64,000 nucleotides of DNA from RGIG7450 sp045633565 (GTDB lineage Bacteria; Bacillota; Clostridia; RUG12999). The notes under the pieces are model-generated. The model was not told the origin of the DNA, searched no databases, and saw only the letters and a program-made list of their open reading frames with translations. Every line of letters begins with the position of its first letter. The stretch's first letter is position 1. The DNA lies in assembly GCA_045633565.1 (NCBI GenBank), contig JAZQYO010000011.1, forward strand, positions 1-64,000, written 5' to 3'. Made by a program: the position numbers and the translations under genes. Shown in pieces: positions 52,744 through 61,591 of this stretch.

Positions 52744-53745
52744 ATGTCAAGCACCTTTGGTAAAAACATAAAAATTTCGGTTTGGGGTCAATCGCATTCT
52801 CCGGCAATCGGAGTTACAATTGACGGACTTTCGGCCGGACATAAAATTGATACAAATAAACTTCAGCAGTTTATGGAACGTCGTGCACCCGGCAGAGATA
52901 AATATTCCACCCCGAGAAAAGAAGCAGATTTAGTGGAATTCCAATCTGGTCTTGTTGACGAGATTACTTGTGGTGCACCAATAACCGCACTCATAAGAAA
53001 CACCAACACCCGTTCATCCGATTATGACAAAATTCGTGATATTCCACGTCCTGCACATGCAGATTATCCGGCTTACGTCCGGCATAACGGAGCAAATGAC
53101 GTGGCAGGTGGCGGACATTTTTCGGGCAGACTTACTGCTCCAATCTGTATCGCCGGCGGAATTGCAAAACAACTTCTTGAGGAAAAAGGGATAACCGTTT
53201 GTGCTGAAATTAAAAGCATTGGCGGTGAAACGGATATTGAAAAGGCTTATGAGATTATCGACCGGGCAAGAGAAAGTCAGGACTCGGTTGGCGGCGTGAT
53301 AGAATGCAAGGTATTAGGGCTTCCTGTCGGCATTGGTGACCCGATGTTTGATGGTATGGAGAACCGCATATCTCAGGCAGTTTTTGCCGTTCCTGCAATA
53401 AAAGGCATTGAGTTCGGGAACGGATTTGAATGTGCAAAACTTTTCGGCAGTGAAAATAATGATGAATATTATATTGAAAACGGAAAAGTCCGCACCCACT
53501 CAAACAATCACGGTGGTATCTTAGGTGGGCTCACCTCAGGCGAAGATATTGTTTTTCGTGTAGCCGTAAAACCTACTCCCTCAATTGGCAAAGAGCAGAA
53601 AAGCGTTTCGCTCAGCAGGATGGAAAATGCGAACTTAAGCATTGTTGGCAGACACGACCCCTGCATTGTTCCAAGAGCAGTTGTGTGCATTGAAGCTGCT
53701 GCTGCCATTGCCGTATATGATGCATATCTTGACTATAATGAATAA
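52744..53745 (+). CDS. aroC: Chorismate synthase
   Basis: 333 residues, on the short side (350-390 is usual). The N-terminal signature reads VWGQSHSPAIGVTIDGL in place of the more common FGESHG. Other family blocks are RRAPGRDKYSTPRKEAD, PRPAHADYPAYVRHNG, AGGGHFSGRLTAPICIAGG, SNNHGGILGGLTSGEDI and GRHDPCIVPRAV. It uses reduced FMN to make chorismate. It lies 19 bp after aroA. Confidence 0.95.
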   Translation: MSSTFGKNIKISVWGQSHSPAIGVTIDGLSAGHKIDTNKLQQFMERRAPGRDKYSTPRKEADLVEFQSGLVDEITCGAPITALIRNTNTRSSDYDKIRDIPRPAHADYPAYVRHNGANDVAGGGHFSGRLTAPICIAGGIAKQLLEEKGITVCAEIKSIGGETDIEKAYEIIDRARESQDSVGGVIECKVLGLPVGIGDPMFDGMENRISQAVFAVPAIKGIEFGNGFECAKLFGSENNDEYYIENGKVRTHSNNHGGILGGLTSGEDIVFRVAVKPTPSIGKEQKSVSLSRMENANLSIVGRHDPCIVPRAVVCIEAAAAIAVYDAYLDYNE

Positions 53746-53766
53746 TTTGAAAGGCTGTGTAATATT

Positions 53767-54909
53767 ATGAATCTTGAAGAACTTAGAAAAGACATTGATG
53801 CTATTGACGACCAAATAGTAAAGCTGGTAGAAAGCCGCATGGACATTGCAGCAAAAGTTGCTGCTTATAAAAAGGAGAATAATCTTCCTGTTTTAAACTC
53901 TGCCCGTGAACGCCAGATTCTTTCTGACATCGCAGGCAAAACCCGTCCTGAAACCAAAAATTATATGCGTGTTTTATACTCTCTTATGTTTGAGCTCAGC
54001 CGTTCCTATCAGGGTAAACTGCTGAATAAAAACACAGAAATGTTTAGTTCTATCACAAATGCGGTTGAGAACACTCCCAAGCTTTTCCCGAGCGATGTTC
54101 AGGTAGCTTGTCAGGGTGTTGAAGGTGCATATTCTCAGCTTGCCTGTGAAAAAATGTTCAAAAACGCCGGAATTATGTATATGGACAGTTTTGAAGGCGT
54201 TTTCTCCGCAGTTGAAAGCGGTCTGTGTAAATATGGTGTTCTGCCTATTGAAAACAGTACTGCAGGTTCTGTGAAAAAAGTTTACGACCTCATTACTCAG
54301 CATAATTTTTATATTGTAAGAAGCACCAGAATAAAGGTGAATCATAGTCTTCTCGCAAAAAAAGGCACAGATATCAGCCAGATTAAAGAGATTTTCTCTC
54401 ACGAACAGGCAATAAGTCAGTGCAGCGAATTTTTAAATTCTTTAAAAGGTGTTAAAGTTACCTGTTGCGAAAATACTGCTATGGCAGCAAAAATGGTGTC
54501 TGAAAGTGACAGAAATGATATTGCAGCACTTTCCTCTTATGCTTGTGCAGAGCTTTATAATCTTGACTGCATTAAAAATGTGATTCAGGACAGCCAAAAT
54601 AATCATACAAGATTTGTTTGTATTTCCAAAAATCTTGAAATCTATCCGGGTGCGGACAAGACAAGTCTTATGCTTATTGCGCCCCACAAACCCGGTTCAC
54701 TTTACAAAGCACTTGCCCGCCTTTATGCTCTCGGCATAAACCTTATCAAGCTTGAAAGCCGCCCCATTCCCGACCGTGATTTTGAATTCATGTTCTATTT
54801 TGACCTTGAAACCTCAATTTACTCGGAGGAGTTTGCTCAGCTTATCTGCGAGCTTGACGAAATCTCCGAAGATTTCAAATACTTCGGCAGCTATTCGGAG
54901 GTTATATAA
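53767..54909 (+). CDS. pheA: Chorismate mutase-prephenate dehydratase (P-protein)
   Basis: 380 residues in three parts. An AroQ-class chorismate mutase fills residues 1-85 (LEELRKDIDAIDDQIVKLVESRMDIAAKVAAYK). Prephenate dehydratase fills about 105-285 (VACQGVEGAYSQLACEKMF, LPIENSTAGSVKKVYDLI, NNHTRFVCIS). An ACT domain follows, with the ESRP motif (LIKLESRPIPDRDFEFMFYFDLE), the usual phenylalanine-binding site. It makes phenylpyruvate for Phe. Both attenuation and Phe feedback are expected. Confidence 0.97.
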   Translation: MNLEELRKDIDAIDDQIVKLVESRMDIAAKVAAYKKENNLPVLNSARERQILSDIAGKTRPETKNYMRVLYSLMFELSRSYQGKLLNKNTEMFSSITNAVENTPKLFPSDVQVACQGVEGAYSQLACEKMFKNAGIMYMDSFEGVFSAVESGLCKYGVLPIENSTAGSVKKVYDLITQHNFYIVRSTRIKVNHSLLAKKGTDISQIKEIFSHEQAISQCSEFLNSLKGVKVTCCENTAMAAKMVSESDRNDIAALSSYACAELYNLDCIKNVIQDSQNNHTRFVCISKNLEIYPGADKTSLMLIAPHKPGSLYKALARLYALGINLIKLESRPIPDRDFEFMFYFDLETSIYSEEFAQLICELDEISEDFKYFGSYSEVI

Positions 54910-56126
54910 TGAACAAATTCGGCCTGTTAGGCGAGCATCTCGGACACAGTTTTTCCGTGCCCATTCATAATATGCTTGCAGACTATGAATATATGCTTTA
55001 CGAAAAATCACCTGCAGAGCTTGATGATTTTCTTAAAAACCCAAAGCTTTCAGGGATGAATGTCACCATTCCATATAAAAAGGATGTTATACCATACTGC
55101 TCATGGCTTTCTGACGCCGCAAAAAAAATTGGCAGCGTAAATACTCTTGTTTTAAAAAAGGACGGTTGGCATGGTCACAATACCGACTATTACGGTTTTG
55201 TGTATATGCTTAAAAGAGCAGGAATAAATCCCGAAGGTAAAAAAGTTGTTGTTCTTGGTGACGGCGGTGCATCACTCACCATTCAGTGTGCTCTTAAAGA
55301 TTTAAAGGCACGTGAAATAGTTGTAATGTCCCTCTTTACCGAAAATACATATGATACAATCTACCGTCATTATGATGCTGAAATAATTATCAATGCAACT
55401 CCTGTCGGAATGTATCCGAAAACTCCGGCAAGCCTTGTTGAGCTTGAAAATTTCAAAAAATGCGAAGGTATTGCCGACGTAATTTATAATCCTGCGCGTA
55501 CAAAGCTTCTTTGTGACGCAGAGAGACTGGGTATCCCCTGCACAAACGGACTTCCTATGCTGGTTGCTCAGGCAAAAGCGGCATGTGAGATTTTCAAAGA
55601 CGAAAAAATAGCAGATGAAAAAATAGACGAAATTGTTAAAAAAATAGAATCACAGCTTAAAAACATTGTCTTAATTGGTATGCCCGGCTGCGGTAAAAGC
55701 CGTATCGGTGCGCTACTGTCCGAAAGCCTTTCAAGACCTCTTGCCGACTGCGACAGGATGATTACAGAGCGTGCCGGCAACATTGAAAAAATATTTGCCG
55801 AGCATGGAGAGGAATATTTCAGAACTGTTGAAACTGAGGTTATAAATGAAATTTCCAAAGAAAGCGGATATATTATCTCCACCGGTGGCGGATGCGTAAC
55901 CAAAGAAAGAAACTATGACCTGCTTCACCAGAACAGCTTTATTATCTGGCTGAGGCGTGACATAAATGCTCTCCCCACCGACGGCAGACCACTTTCAACG
56001 GCTGGAAAGCTTGAAGAAATGTATAACATCAGAAAACCAATGTATGAGCGTTTCTGCGATTTTGAAATTGATAACAACGGCTCTCCTGAAGAAACAGTCA
56101 GAAAAATTAAGGAGTGTATCCTATGA
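54909..56126 (+). CDS. aroEK: Shikimate dehydrogenase-shikimate kinase fusion
   Basis: 405 residues, two enzymes in one chain. Residues 1-about 250 are AroE: GLLGEHLGHSFSVPIHN, MNVTIPYKKDVIPYC (catalytic Lys), NTDYYGF, VVLGDGGASLTIQCAL and NATPVGMYP. Residues about 255-405 are AroK: NIVLIGMPGCGKSRIGALL (Walker A), DCDRMITERAGNIEKIFAEHGEEYFR, STGGGCV and RPLSTAG. A short charged linker (DEKIADEKIDEIVKKIE) joins them. Steps 4 and 5 of the pathway are thus coupled. It overlaps pheA by one base. Confidence 0.95.
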   Translation: MNKFGLLGEHLGHSFSVPIHNMLADYEYMLYEKSPAELDDFLKNPKLSGMNVTIPYKKDVIPYCSWLSDAAKKIGSVNTLVLKKDGWHGHNTDYYGFVYMLKRAGINPEGKKVVVLGDGGASLTIQCALKDLKAREIVVMSLFTENTYDTIYRHYDAEIIINATPVGMYPKTPASLVELENFKKCEGIADVIYNPARTKLLCDAERLGIPCTNGLPMLVAQAKAACEIFKDEKIADEKIDEIVKKIESQLKNIVLIGMPGCGKSRIGALLSESLSRPLADCDRMITERAGNIEKIFAEHGEEYFRTVETEVINEISKESGYIISTGGGCVTKERNYDLLHQNSFIIWLRRDINALPTDGRPLSTAGKLEEMYNIRKPMYERFCDFEIDNNGSPEETVRKIKECIL

Positions 56127-56551
56127 AACTTCTTGTAATTAACGGACCAAACTTAAACCTTCTCGCTCTTAGAGAACCTGATATTTATGGCGACAAAAAC
56201 TATGCCGCTCTTGTAGAATTTATCAAAAAAGTGTGTACTGAAAAAAATATTGAGGTAAAAATTTTTCAGTCAAATCACGAAGGCGTGATTGTTGATGAAA
56301 TTCAGGCGGCTTATGGAAATTTTGACGGCATTGTTATAAATCCTGCCGCATACACTCATACAAGCGTTGCCATTTTAGATGCGCTCAAAGCTGTCAATAT
56401 TCCAACCGTTGAGGTACATCTGTCAGATGTTTCCGCACGTGAAGATTTCCGCCAGATTTCTTATGTTCGTCTGCATGCCCTGACAACCTATGCCGGCTTT
56501 GGCTTTGACGGGTATAAAAAAGCTATAGAACATCTTGAAAACCATCTATAA
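56123..56551 (+). CDS. aroQ: Type II 3-dehydroquinate dehydratase
   Basis: About 142 residues from the ATG at 56123 (AAGGAG site), overlapping aroEK by 4 bp. Motifs: LLVINGPNLNLLALREPDIYG, FQSNHEGVIVDEIQAA, VINPAAYTHTSVAILDAL and TVEVHLSDV; catalytic Tyr, Arg-loop and His regions are intact. It dehydrates dehydroquinate. With it every enzyme from DAHP to chorismate is encoded in this operon. Confidence 0.96.
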   Translation: MKLLVINGPNLNLLALREPDIYGDKNYAALVEFIKKVCTEKNIEVKIFQSNHEGVIVDEIQAAYGNFDGIVINPAAYTHTSVAILDALKAVNIPTVEVHLSDVSAREDFRQISYVRLHALTTYAGFGFDGYKKAIEHLENHL

Positions 56552-56558
56552 AAAAACC

Positions 56559-56585
56559 AAGGTGAACACATTATGTGTTCACCTT
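56559..56585. terminator. Bidirectional terminator at the end of the aromatic operon
   Basis: The 12-bp stem AAGGTGAACACA/TGTGTTCACCTT has a 3-nt loop, with an A-run before and a T-rich tract after. It overlaps the stop codon of the convergent MATE gene. Confidence 0.88.
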
Positions 56586-57945
56586 ATTTTATTTGTTTTT
56601 TCTTCCACGCACCCGACATATAAAAAATAATTCCGATTACGGGCGGCGTAAATCCGGCGAGTGCATCACCCAGCCAGAAACCCACATATTTCATATCCAT
56701 AGTAATTCCAAAAAGCAGCGACAGCCCTATTCTCATTATAAATCCGTCAAAAATTGCAGTTGCAAAGTTAATACGGTAGTTTCCGCTGCCGTTTAAAATT
56801 GCGTTAGCCGGTGCTCTGCAGGCGCTTCCGAAAAAGATAAATACTGCTACCGGCAGATATTCCATCGCAACAGTAAGTACTGTCGTATCTTTTGTAAATA
56901 TACTGAAAATATATTCCGGAAAAATACATATTGTAAGGCTCAGGACAGTTGCTATACTAAGCGTAATAGCAGCTATTGTCATCGATATTTTGGGCACTCT
57001 TTTAAATTTCCCTGCTCCGATATTCTGTCCAACCATAGATGCCCCTGCTGTGTTGAGTGAATTGGAAATCAGGTTGCTAATGCTGTTGATTTTGTTTGCA
57101 ATTCCCGAGAATGCCGAAACGGCAACACCGTAAGAATTAATCCAGGAGTTGACAAAAAGCCTTGAAAACATGATTGATGCGCTTTTAATCGCCATTGGAA
57201 TCCCAAGCTTTACAAGGTCTGAGAGCATTGCTTTGTCAATATGTAAAAAATATTTAAATTTGATTGTATATCCAAGATTTTTACGCTTTTTATAAAGAAA
57301 AATCACGCCCGACAGGCAACTTACAAACTGGCTTATAATAGTCGCCCAGGCGGCTCCTGCAGCGCCCATTGGTATAACTGCTACAAATAGTATGTCAAGC
57401 ACAATATTTAAGAGTGCTGCTATTGCAATGAAAATAAACGGATGACGGGAATCCCCCATTCCGCGGAGGATTGCACCGATAATATTATATCCGTATATAA
57501 ATATAATACCGCTTACACATATAACCGAGTATGCTCTCGCTTCTGAATAAGCTTCTGGAGGTGTGTTCATTAATTTCAGAAGAGAATCCTGAAAAACAAT
57601 ACACACAGTACTCATTATAATAACCGATATAGCAAGCGAGGATGTCATTGTTGCAATGAATTTTCCCACCTTATCTTGTTTTCCGGCTCCGATATACTGC
57701 GAAATTATAACCTGACCTGCATTGCAAAATCCCATTGCAAGAAACATCAGAAAATTTGTGATGTCACCACCTACTGCAACTGCAGAAAGCCCCACATCCC
57801 CAAGCACATTGCCCACAACAATCATATCCACCATGTTGTAGACAACCTGCAAAAGACTTGATAAAAACAGCGGGGTAGCAAATATTACAAGCTGCTTTGG
57901 AATATTTCCATGCGTAAAATCCGAAATAAGTGTTTTCTCTTTCAT
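56584..57945 (-). CDS. MATE family efflux transporter
   Basis: 453 residues, 12 predicted membrane helices. Family blocks are visible in each half: PLFLSSLLQVVYNMVDMIVVGNVLG and VSAFSGIANKINSISNLISNSLNTAGASMVGQNIGAGK. It exports cationic drugs or metabolites using a Na+ or H+ gradient; the substrate is unknown. It is convergent with the aromatic operon. Its start follows an AGAGGGAT site and it lies 46 bp downstream of an acyltransferase-like gene. Confidence 0.93.
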   Translation of the reverse strand: MKEKTLISDFTHGNIPKQLVIFATPLFLSSLLQVVYNMVDMIVVGNVLGDVGLSAVAVGGDITNFLMFLAMGFCNAGQVIISQYIGAGKQDKVGKFIATMTSSLAISVIIMSTVCIVFQDSLLKLMNTPPEAYSEARAYSVICVSGIIFIYGYNIIGAILRGMGDSRHPFIFIAIAALLNIVLDILFVAVIPMGAAGAAWATIISQFVSCLSGVIFLYKKRKNLGYTIKFKYFLHIDKAMLSDLVKLGIPMAIKSASIMFSRLFVNSWINSYGVAVSAFSGIANKINSISNLISNSLNTAGASMVGQNIGAGKFKRVPKISMTIAAITLSIATVLSLTICIFPEYIFSIFTKDTTVLTVAMEYLPVAVFIFFGSACRAPANAILNGSGNYRINFATAIFDGFIMRIGLSLLFGITMDMKYVGFWLGDALAGFTPPVIGIIFYMSGAWKKKQIK

Positions 57946-57965
57946 TTTATCCCTCTAAATGTTCA

Positions 57966-57985
57966 GGCACACCCTGCGGTGTGCC
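57966..57985. repeat. Hairpin between the acyltransferase-like and MATE genes
   Basis: GGCACACC (57966-57973) pairs with GGTGTGCC (57978-57985). There is no downstream T-run in the minus direction, so it is not a classic terminator for the upstream gene. Confidence 0.5.
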
Positions 57986-57991
57986 AAAAAT

Positions 57992-58885
57992 TTATCTGTC
58001 GCCTTTTTTATGTATTCTGATACCATAGCTGTATCCTGCCTTGTTTCCGTCACAAAGCCATTTTTTATAAGCCTTTAAAAGGCTTGTATGTTCAGGTAGT
58101 TTTGTCGGGTCTTTTTCAATATTCCCCGAACCGAAAACTCTCCAACCGTTACCAAAAACATTTTCATATGTTGTTTCAAGAATTTCATACTGATGTTTGA
58201 ATTTTACGATATTTGATTCGGGATTAAGAAACTTATCGTGGTCATCAAACAAAAGCCATGAATGACAGGTGAATATCAGATAACCCTGTTTTTCATACAA
58301 ATCCTTAAAAAAATCACAGGCAAGATCATACGCTTTAAGACAGTCCTCTTCAAGCATAGGTTCACCCGATGGGATATGTACTGCTATAACCATATCATCT
58401 TTTTTAAGCGATATACCGTTTTTTTCATAGCTGTCAAGTTTGAATTTTGAAATTTCAAACTGAAGTCTGCCCAGCCAGAAAAGAGTTGGCTGGAAAAAGG
58501 ATGCCCACCAGCAAAGTGGTGTTGATACCCCGTAAATGCCGCGAATCTGTTTGCACTCGTTAAGTTTTACTTTGAGGTCGCTCATATTTTTATAAAACAA
58601 TTCTTCGCTGTTTCCCATAGCAATATATCTTGGCAAAAACAGTTCAGCTGCCTCAAGCACGAAAACTGCTTTTAGAGCAAATATATGGTCGCCAGTTTCG
58701 GATGCCAGCTTTTTAAGTGACTCTTCAATATATTCAGCATTTCCCAAAGGGTCTTCATTGATTTTCTGTTTAAGCTCCTGATAAAGCGGGTTATCCGCAT
58801 ATTTAATGGCACAACCTGAAAAGAAAAGCTGCTCATCTTTATCAAATCCAATTTTTTTCATTAACTCTCTTGCAAATTCAGTCAT
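57992..58885 (-). CDS. Acyltransferase-like protein (NAT_N/GNAT_C type), function unknown
   Basis: About 297 residues from the ATG at 58885 with a GAGGA site; a longer reading to 58957 would pass through the pnp terminator. A helical N-terminal half is followed by a C-terminal part with VIAVHIPSGEPMLEEDCLKAYDLACDFF and LIFTCHSWLLFDD, which resembles the GNAT-like C-terminal domain of two-part acyltransferase-domain proteins in Firmicutes. No substrate is known. It lies between pnp and MATE genes. Confidence 0.6.
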   Translation of the reverse strand: MTEFARELMKKIGFDKDEQLFFSGCAIKYADNPLYQELKQKINEDPLGNAEYIEESLKKLASETGDHIFALKAVFVLEAAELFLPRYIAMGNSEELFYKNMSDLKVKLNECKQIRGIYGVSTPLCWWASFFQPTLFWLGRLQFEISKFKLDSYEKNGISLKKDDMVIAVHIPSGEPMLEEDCLKAYDLACDFFKDLYEKQGYLIFTCHSWLLFDDHDKFLNPESNIVKFKHQYEILETTYENVFGNGWRVFGSGNIEKDPTKLPEHTSLLKAYKKWLCDGNKAGYSYGIRIHKKGDR

Positions 58886-58910
58886 AATAATATTCCTCGC
58901 CAGAAAAAAA

Positions 58911-58928
58911 CCTGCCCACCGGGGCAGG
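58911..58928 (-). terminator. Intrinsic terminator of pnp
   Basis: On the minus strand, CCTGCCCC-GGT-GGGCAGG is followed by T7. Confidence 0.85.
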
Positions 58929-58937
58929 CTATTAAAA

Positions 58938-61025
58938 TTAGTTTTCTTCGTCGTCAAAAAGTCTGATAAGTTTTATTTTTCCAGTTTTGGGGTCAATATC
59001 CTCTACCTTAACCTTGAGCATATCGCCAACAATAACAACATCTTCAACCTTTTCAACTCGTTTCTTGTCAAGCTTTGAAATGTGAACAAGACCGTCTTTA
59101 CCGGGGAGAATTTCAACAAACGCACCGAATGTTGTTGTACCAACAACTGTACCCTCGTAAATTTCACCGATTTCAGGTTCTTTTACGATATCTTCAATAA
59201 TCTTTCTTGCCTTTTCGCCGGAAGCGGAATCAACTGCAGCGATGAACACACGTCCGTCATCTTCAATATCAATTTTAACTCCTGTGTCAGCAATGATTTT
59301 CTGAATAACCTTACCGCCGCTGCCGATAACTTCTCTGATTTTATCGGGATGAATGCTGAATGTAATCATCTTAGGTGCGTAAGGTGAAAGCTCTGCTCTG
59401 GGCTCAGGAATTGCTTTGAGCATAATTTCATCTAAGATATAGAGTCTTGCTTTTCTTGTTTTTTCAAATGCTTCTTTAATAATTTCGGGTGTAAGACCGT
59501 CAACCTTAATATCAACCTGAATTGCTGTGATACCATTTTTGGTACCACCAACTTTAAAGTCCATATCCCCAAAGAAGTCTTCAACGCCCTGAATGTCAAG
59601 CATTGTCATAAAGCTGCCGTCTTCTTTTGTGATAAGACCAACTGAAATACCTGCAACAGGTTCTTTAATTGGCACACCTGCATCCATAAGAGCAAGTGTT
59701 GAACCACAGATGGAAGCCTGGGATGTAGAACCATTGGAGCTTAATACTTCAGACACAAGTCTGATAGCGTACGGGAATTCTTCTTCTGAAGGAATAACCG
59801 GTTCAAGCGCTCTTTCAGCGAGTGCACCGTGACCGATTTCACGTCTGCCGGGACCTCTTGAAGGTCTTGTTTCACCAACAGAGTATGACGGGAAATTGTA
59901 GTGGTGCATATAGCGTTTTGACTCATCTGTGTCAATACCATCTATTTTCTGTGCTTCACCTGCAGGAGCAAGAGTAGCAACAGTTAAAACCTGAGTCTGT
60001 CCTCTTGTGAAAAGTCCGGAACCGTGTGTTCTGGGAAGAAGTGAAACTTCAGCCGCAAGCGGTCTGATTTCGTCAATACCTCTGCCGTCAACGCGTTTAC
60101 CTTCAAGCAGCCAGTTTCTTACAACATATTTCTGGAGCTTGTAGAAAATTTCACCAAGCTCGCCTTCTCTGCCTTCAATCTTTTCGCCGAGGTGCTCGAT
60201 AACTTCATTTTCAATAACAAGCATTCTTTCGTCACGAACAAGCTTGTCATCTGTATCCATTGCAAACTTTATCTTTTCAATTGCAAAATCCTTGATTTCA
60301 TTATAAAGCTCTGCATCCACGTCGCAAGCTTCATAAGTGAATTTGGGTTTGCCGATTTCTTCACCGATTGATTTAACGAATTTGCAAAGTTCTTTAATAT
60401 GCTCGTGAGCTGTTAAAATTGCTTCAAGCATCTTATCTTCGGGAACTTCTTTTGCACCCGCTTCAATCATAACGATTTTTTCCATACTTGCAGCAACAAG
60501 AAGATTAAGAGTTGATTTTTCTCTTTCTTCTTCTGTGGGGTTGATGACGATTTTATCGTCAACAATGCCTACATATACACTTGCAACAGGTCCGTTAAAC
60601 GGAATGTCGGAAATTTCAATTGCAATAGCAGCACCAAGCATAGCTGCGATTTCGGGAGAGTTGTCCTGTTCAACAGACATAACTGTTGAAACGATGGAAA
60701 CGTCGTTTCTTAAATCTTTCGGGAATAAAGGACGAAGCGGTCTGTCAATCGCACGGGATGCGAGGATAGCTTTTTCGGAAGGTTTACCTTCTCTCTTCAT
60801 AAAGCTGCCGGGGATTTTACCTACGGCATAAAGTTTTTCTTCAAAATCCACGCTGAGTGGGAAAAAGTCAATACCGTCACGTGGTTTAGCCGATGCGGTA
60901 GCAGTTGTTAAAACAACAGTATCACCATATCTTACAAGTGCACTGCCGTTTGCAAGACCGGCAAGTTTTCCTGTTTCAACAACAACTTCTCTGCCGGCAA
61001 GGGTAGTTTTAAAAATCTTTTCCAT
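58938..61025 (-). CDS. pnp: Polyribonucleotide nucleotidyltransferase
   Basis: 695 residues. Two RNase PH-like domains (GDTVVLTTATASAKPRDGIDFFPLSVDFEEK; THGSGLFTRGQTQVLTVATLA) flank the helical linker. A KH domain (IREVIGSGGKVIQKIIADTGVKIDIEDDG) and an S1 domain (GEIYEGTVVGTTTFGAFVEILPGKDGLVHISKL) follow. It degrades RNA 3' to 5' with phosphate. It is downstream of rpsO, as in many bacteria, with a long hairpin in its leader. Confidence 0.98.
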   Translation of the reverse strand: MEKIFKTTLAGREVVVETGKLAGLANGSALVRYGDTVVLTTATASAKPRDGIDFFPLSVDFEEKLYAVGKIPGSFMKREGKPSEKAILASRAIDRPLRPLFPKDLRNDVSIVSTVMSVEQDNSPEIAAMLGAAIAIEISDIPFNGPVASVYVGIVDDKIVINPTEEEREKSTLNLLVAASMEKIVMIEAGAKEVPEDKMLEAILTAHEHIKELCKFVKSIGEEIGKPKFTYEACDVDAELYNEIKDFAIEKIKFAMDTDDKLVRDERMLVIENEVIEHLGEKIEGREGELGEIFYKLQKYVVRNWLLEGKRVDGRGIDEIRPLAAEVSLLPRTHGSGLFTRGQTQVLTVATLAPAGEAQKIDGIDTDESKRYMHHYNFPSYSVGETRPSRGPGRREIGHGALAERALEPVIPSEEEFPYAIRLVSEVLSSNGSTSQASICGSTLALMDAGVPIKEPVAGISVGLITKEDGSFMTMLDIQGVEDFFGDMDFKVGGTKNGITAIQVDIKVDGLTPEIIKEAFEKTRKARLYILDEIMLKAIPEPRAELSPYAPKMITFSIHPDKIREVIGSGGKVIQKIIADTGVKIDIEDDGRVFIAAVDSASGEKARKIIEDIVKEPEIGEIYEGTVVGTTTFGAFVEILPGKDGLVHISKLDKKRVEKVEDVVIVGDMLKVKVEDIDPKTGKIKLIRLFDDEEN

Positions 61026-61061
61026 TGTAATTCCTCCATTTTATTTTTCAGCCATGGCCGG

Positions 61062-61114
61062 AATTAGCACTTATATATACCGCCTCAGATGAGCGCCATA
61101 TATAATTGCTAATT
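61062..61114 (-). promoter_or_regulatory. Extended hairpin in the pnp leader
   Basis: Nested pairs AATTAGCA/TGCTAATT (61062-61069, 61107-61114), TATATA/TATATA (61074-61079, 61099-61104) and a GC-containing tip. By analogy with enterobacterial pnp it may be an RNase cleavage and autoregulation site. Confidence 0.55.
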
Positions 61115-61150
61115 AACCCTACCACAGCATAAGATTTGGTTTTGAAAGTA

Positions 61151-61173
61151 AAGGGCGACAAAATGCCGCCCTT
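61151..61173 (-). terminator. Terminator or hairpin after rpsO
   Basis: On the minus strand, the stem AAGGGCGGCA/TGTCGCCCTT (one mismatch-type G-T) has a 3-nt loop and only a short T-rich tail; partial read-through into pnp is plausible. Confidence 0.65.
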
Positions 61174-61177
61174 TTTC

Positions 61178-61444
61178 TTACTTTCTGAGTTCAAGTTTTG
61201 CGATGATGGCACGGTATCTTTCGATATCAATTTTAGAAAGATAGTTGAGAAGGCTTCTTCTCTGACCTACCATCTTAAGAAGTCCGCGTCTTGAATGATT
61301 ATCCTTTTTATGTTCTTTCAGATGTTCGTTGAGCTCGTTGATTCTGTGTGTAAGAATAGCAATCTGAACTTCGGGAGAACCTGTATCGGTCTCGTGAATT
61401 CTGTAAGTCTGGATAATCTGGTCTTTTACCTCTTTGCGAATCAT
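61178..61444 (-). CDS. rpsO: 30S ribosomal protein S15
   Basis: 88 residues from the ATG at 61444; the in-frame GTG at 61453 lies in the GGAGGTG site. Family sequence runs throughout: TGSPEVQIAILTHRINELNEHLKEHKKDNHSRRGLLKMVGQRRSLLNYL. It binds 16S rRNA early in assembly. S15 often represses its own mRNA, and the structured leader upstream could be the target. Confidence 0.98.
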   Translation of the reverse strand: MIRKEVKDQIIQTYRIHETDTGSPEVQIAILTHRINELNEHLKEHKKDNHSRRGLLKMVGQRRSLLNYLSKIDIERYRAIIAKLELRK

Positions 61445-61524
61445 TCTTTTCACCTCCGTGTATTTTATTCACTATGCAGCCAAGTATCCGGCGGTGACCC
61501 CGGGAACATAGCCACAAGCATACG
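61445..61524 (-). promoter_or_regulatory. rpsO 5' leader, possible S15-binding element
   Basis: About 80 nt between the transcript start and rpsO. On the minus strand it carries a GC-rich portion (CCCGGGGTCACCGCCGG) ahead of an A-rich segment and the ribosome binding site. Autoregulation is inferred from what is known of S15. Confidence 0.4.
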
Positions 61525-61530
61525 TTAAGT

Positions 61531-61559
61531 ATTATACTACACTTTTTTCCAAAAGTAAA
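61531..61559 (-). promoter_or_regulatory. Promoter of rpsO
   Basis: On the minus strand: TTTACT, a 17-bp spacer and TATAAT (61531-61536). Confidence 0.75.
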
Positions 61560-61591
61560 TACCTTTTTTAAATTTTTTTAGGAGTTTTTTA

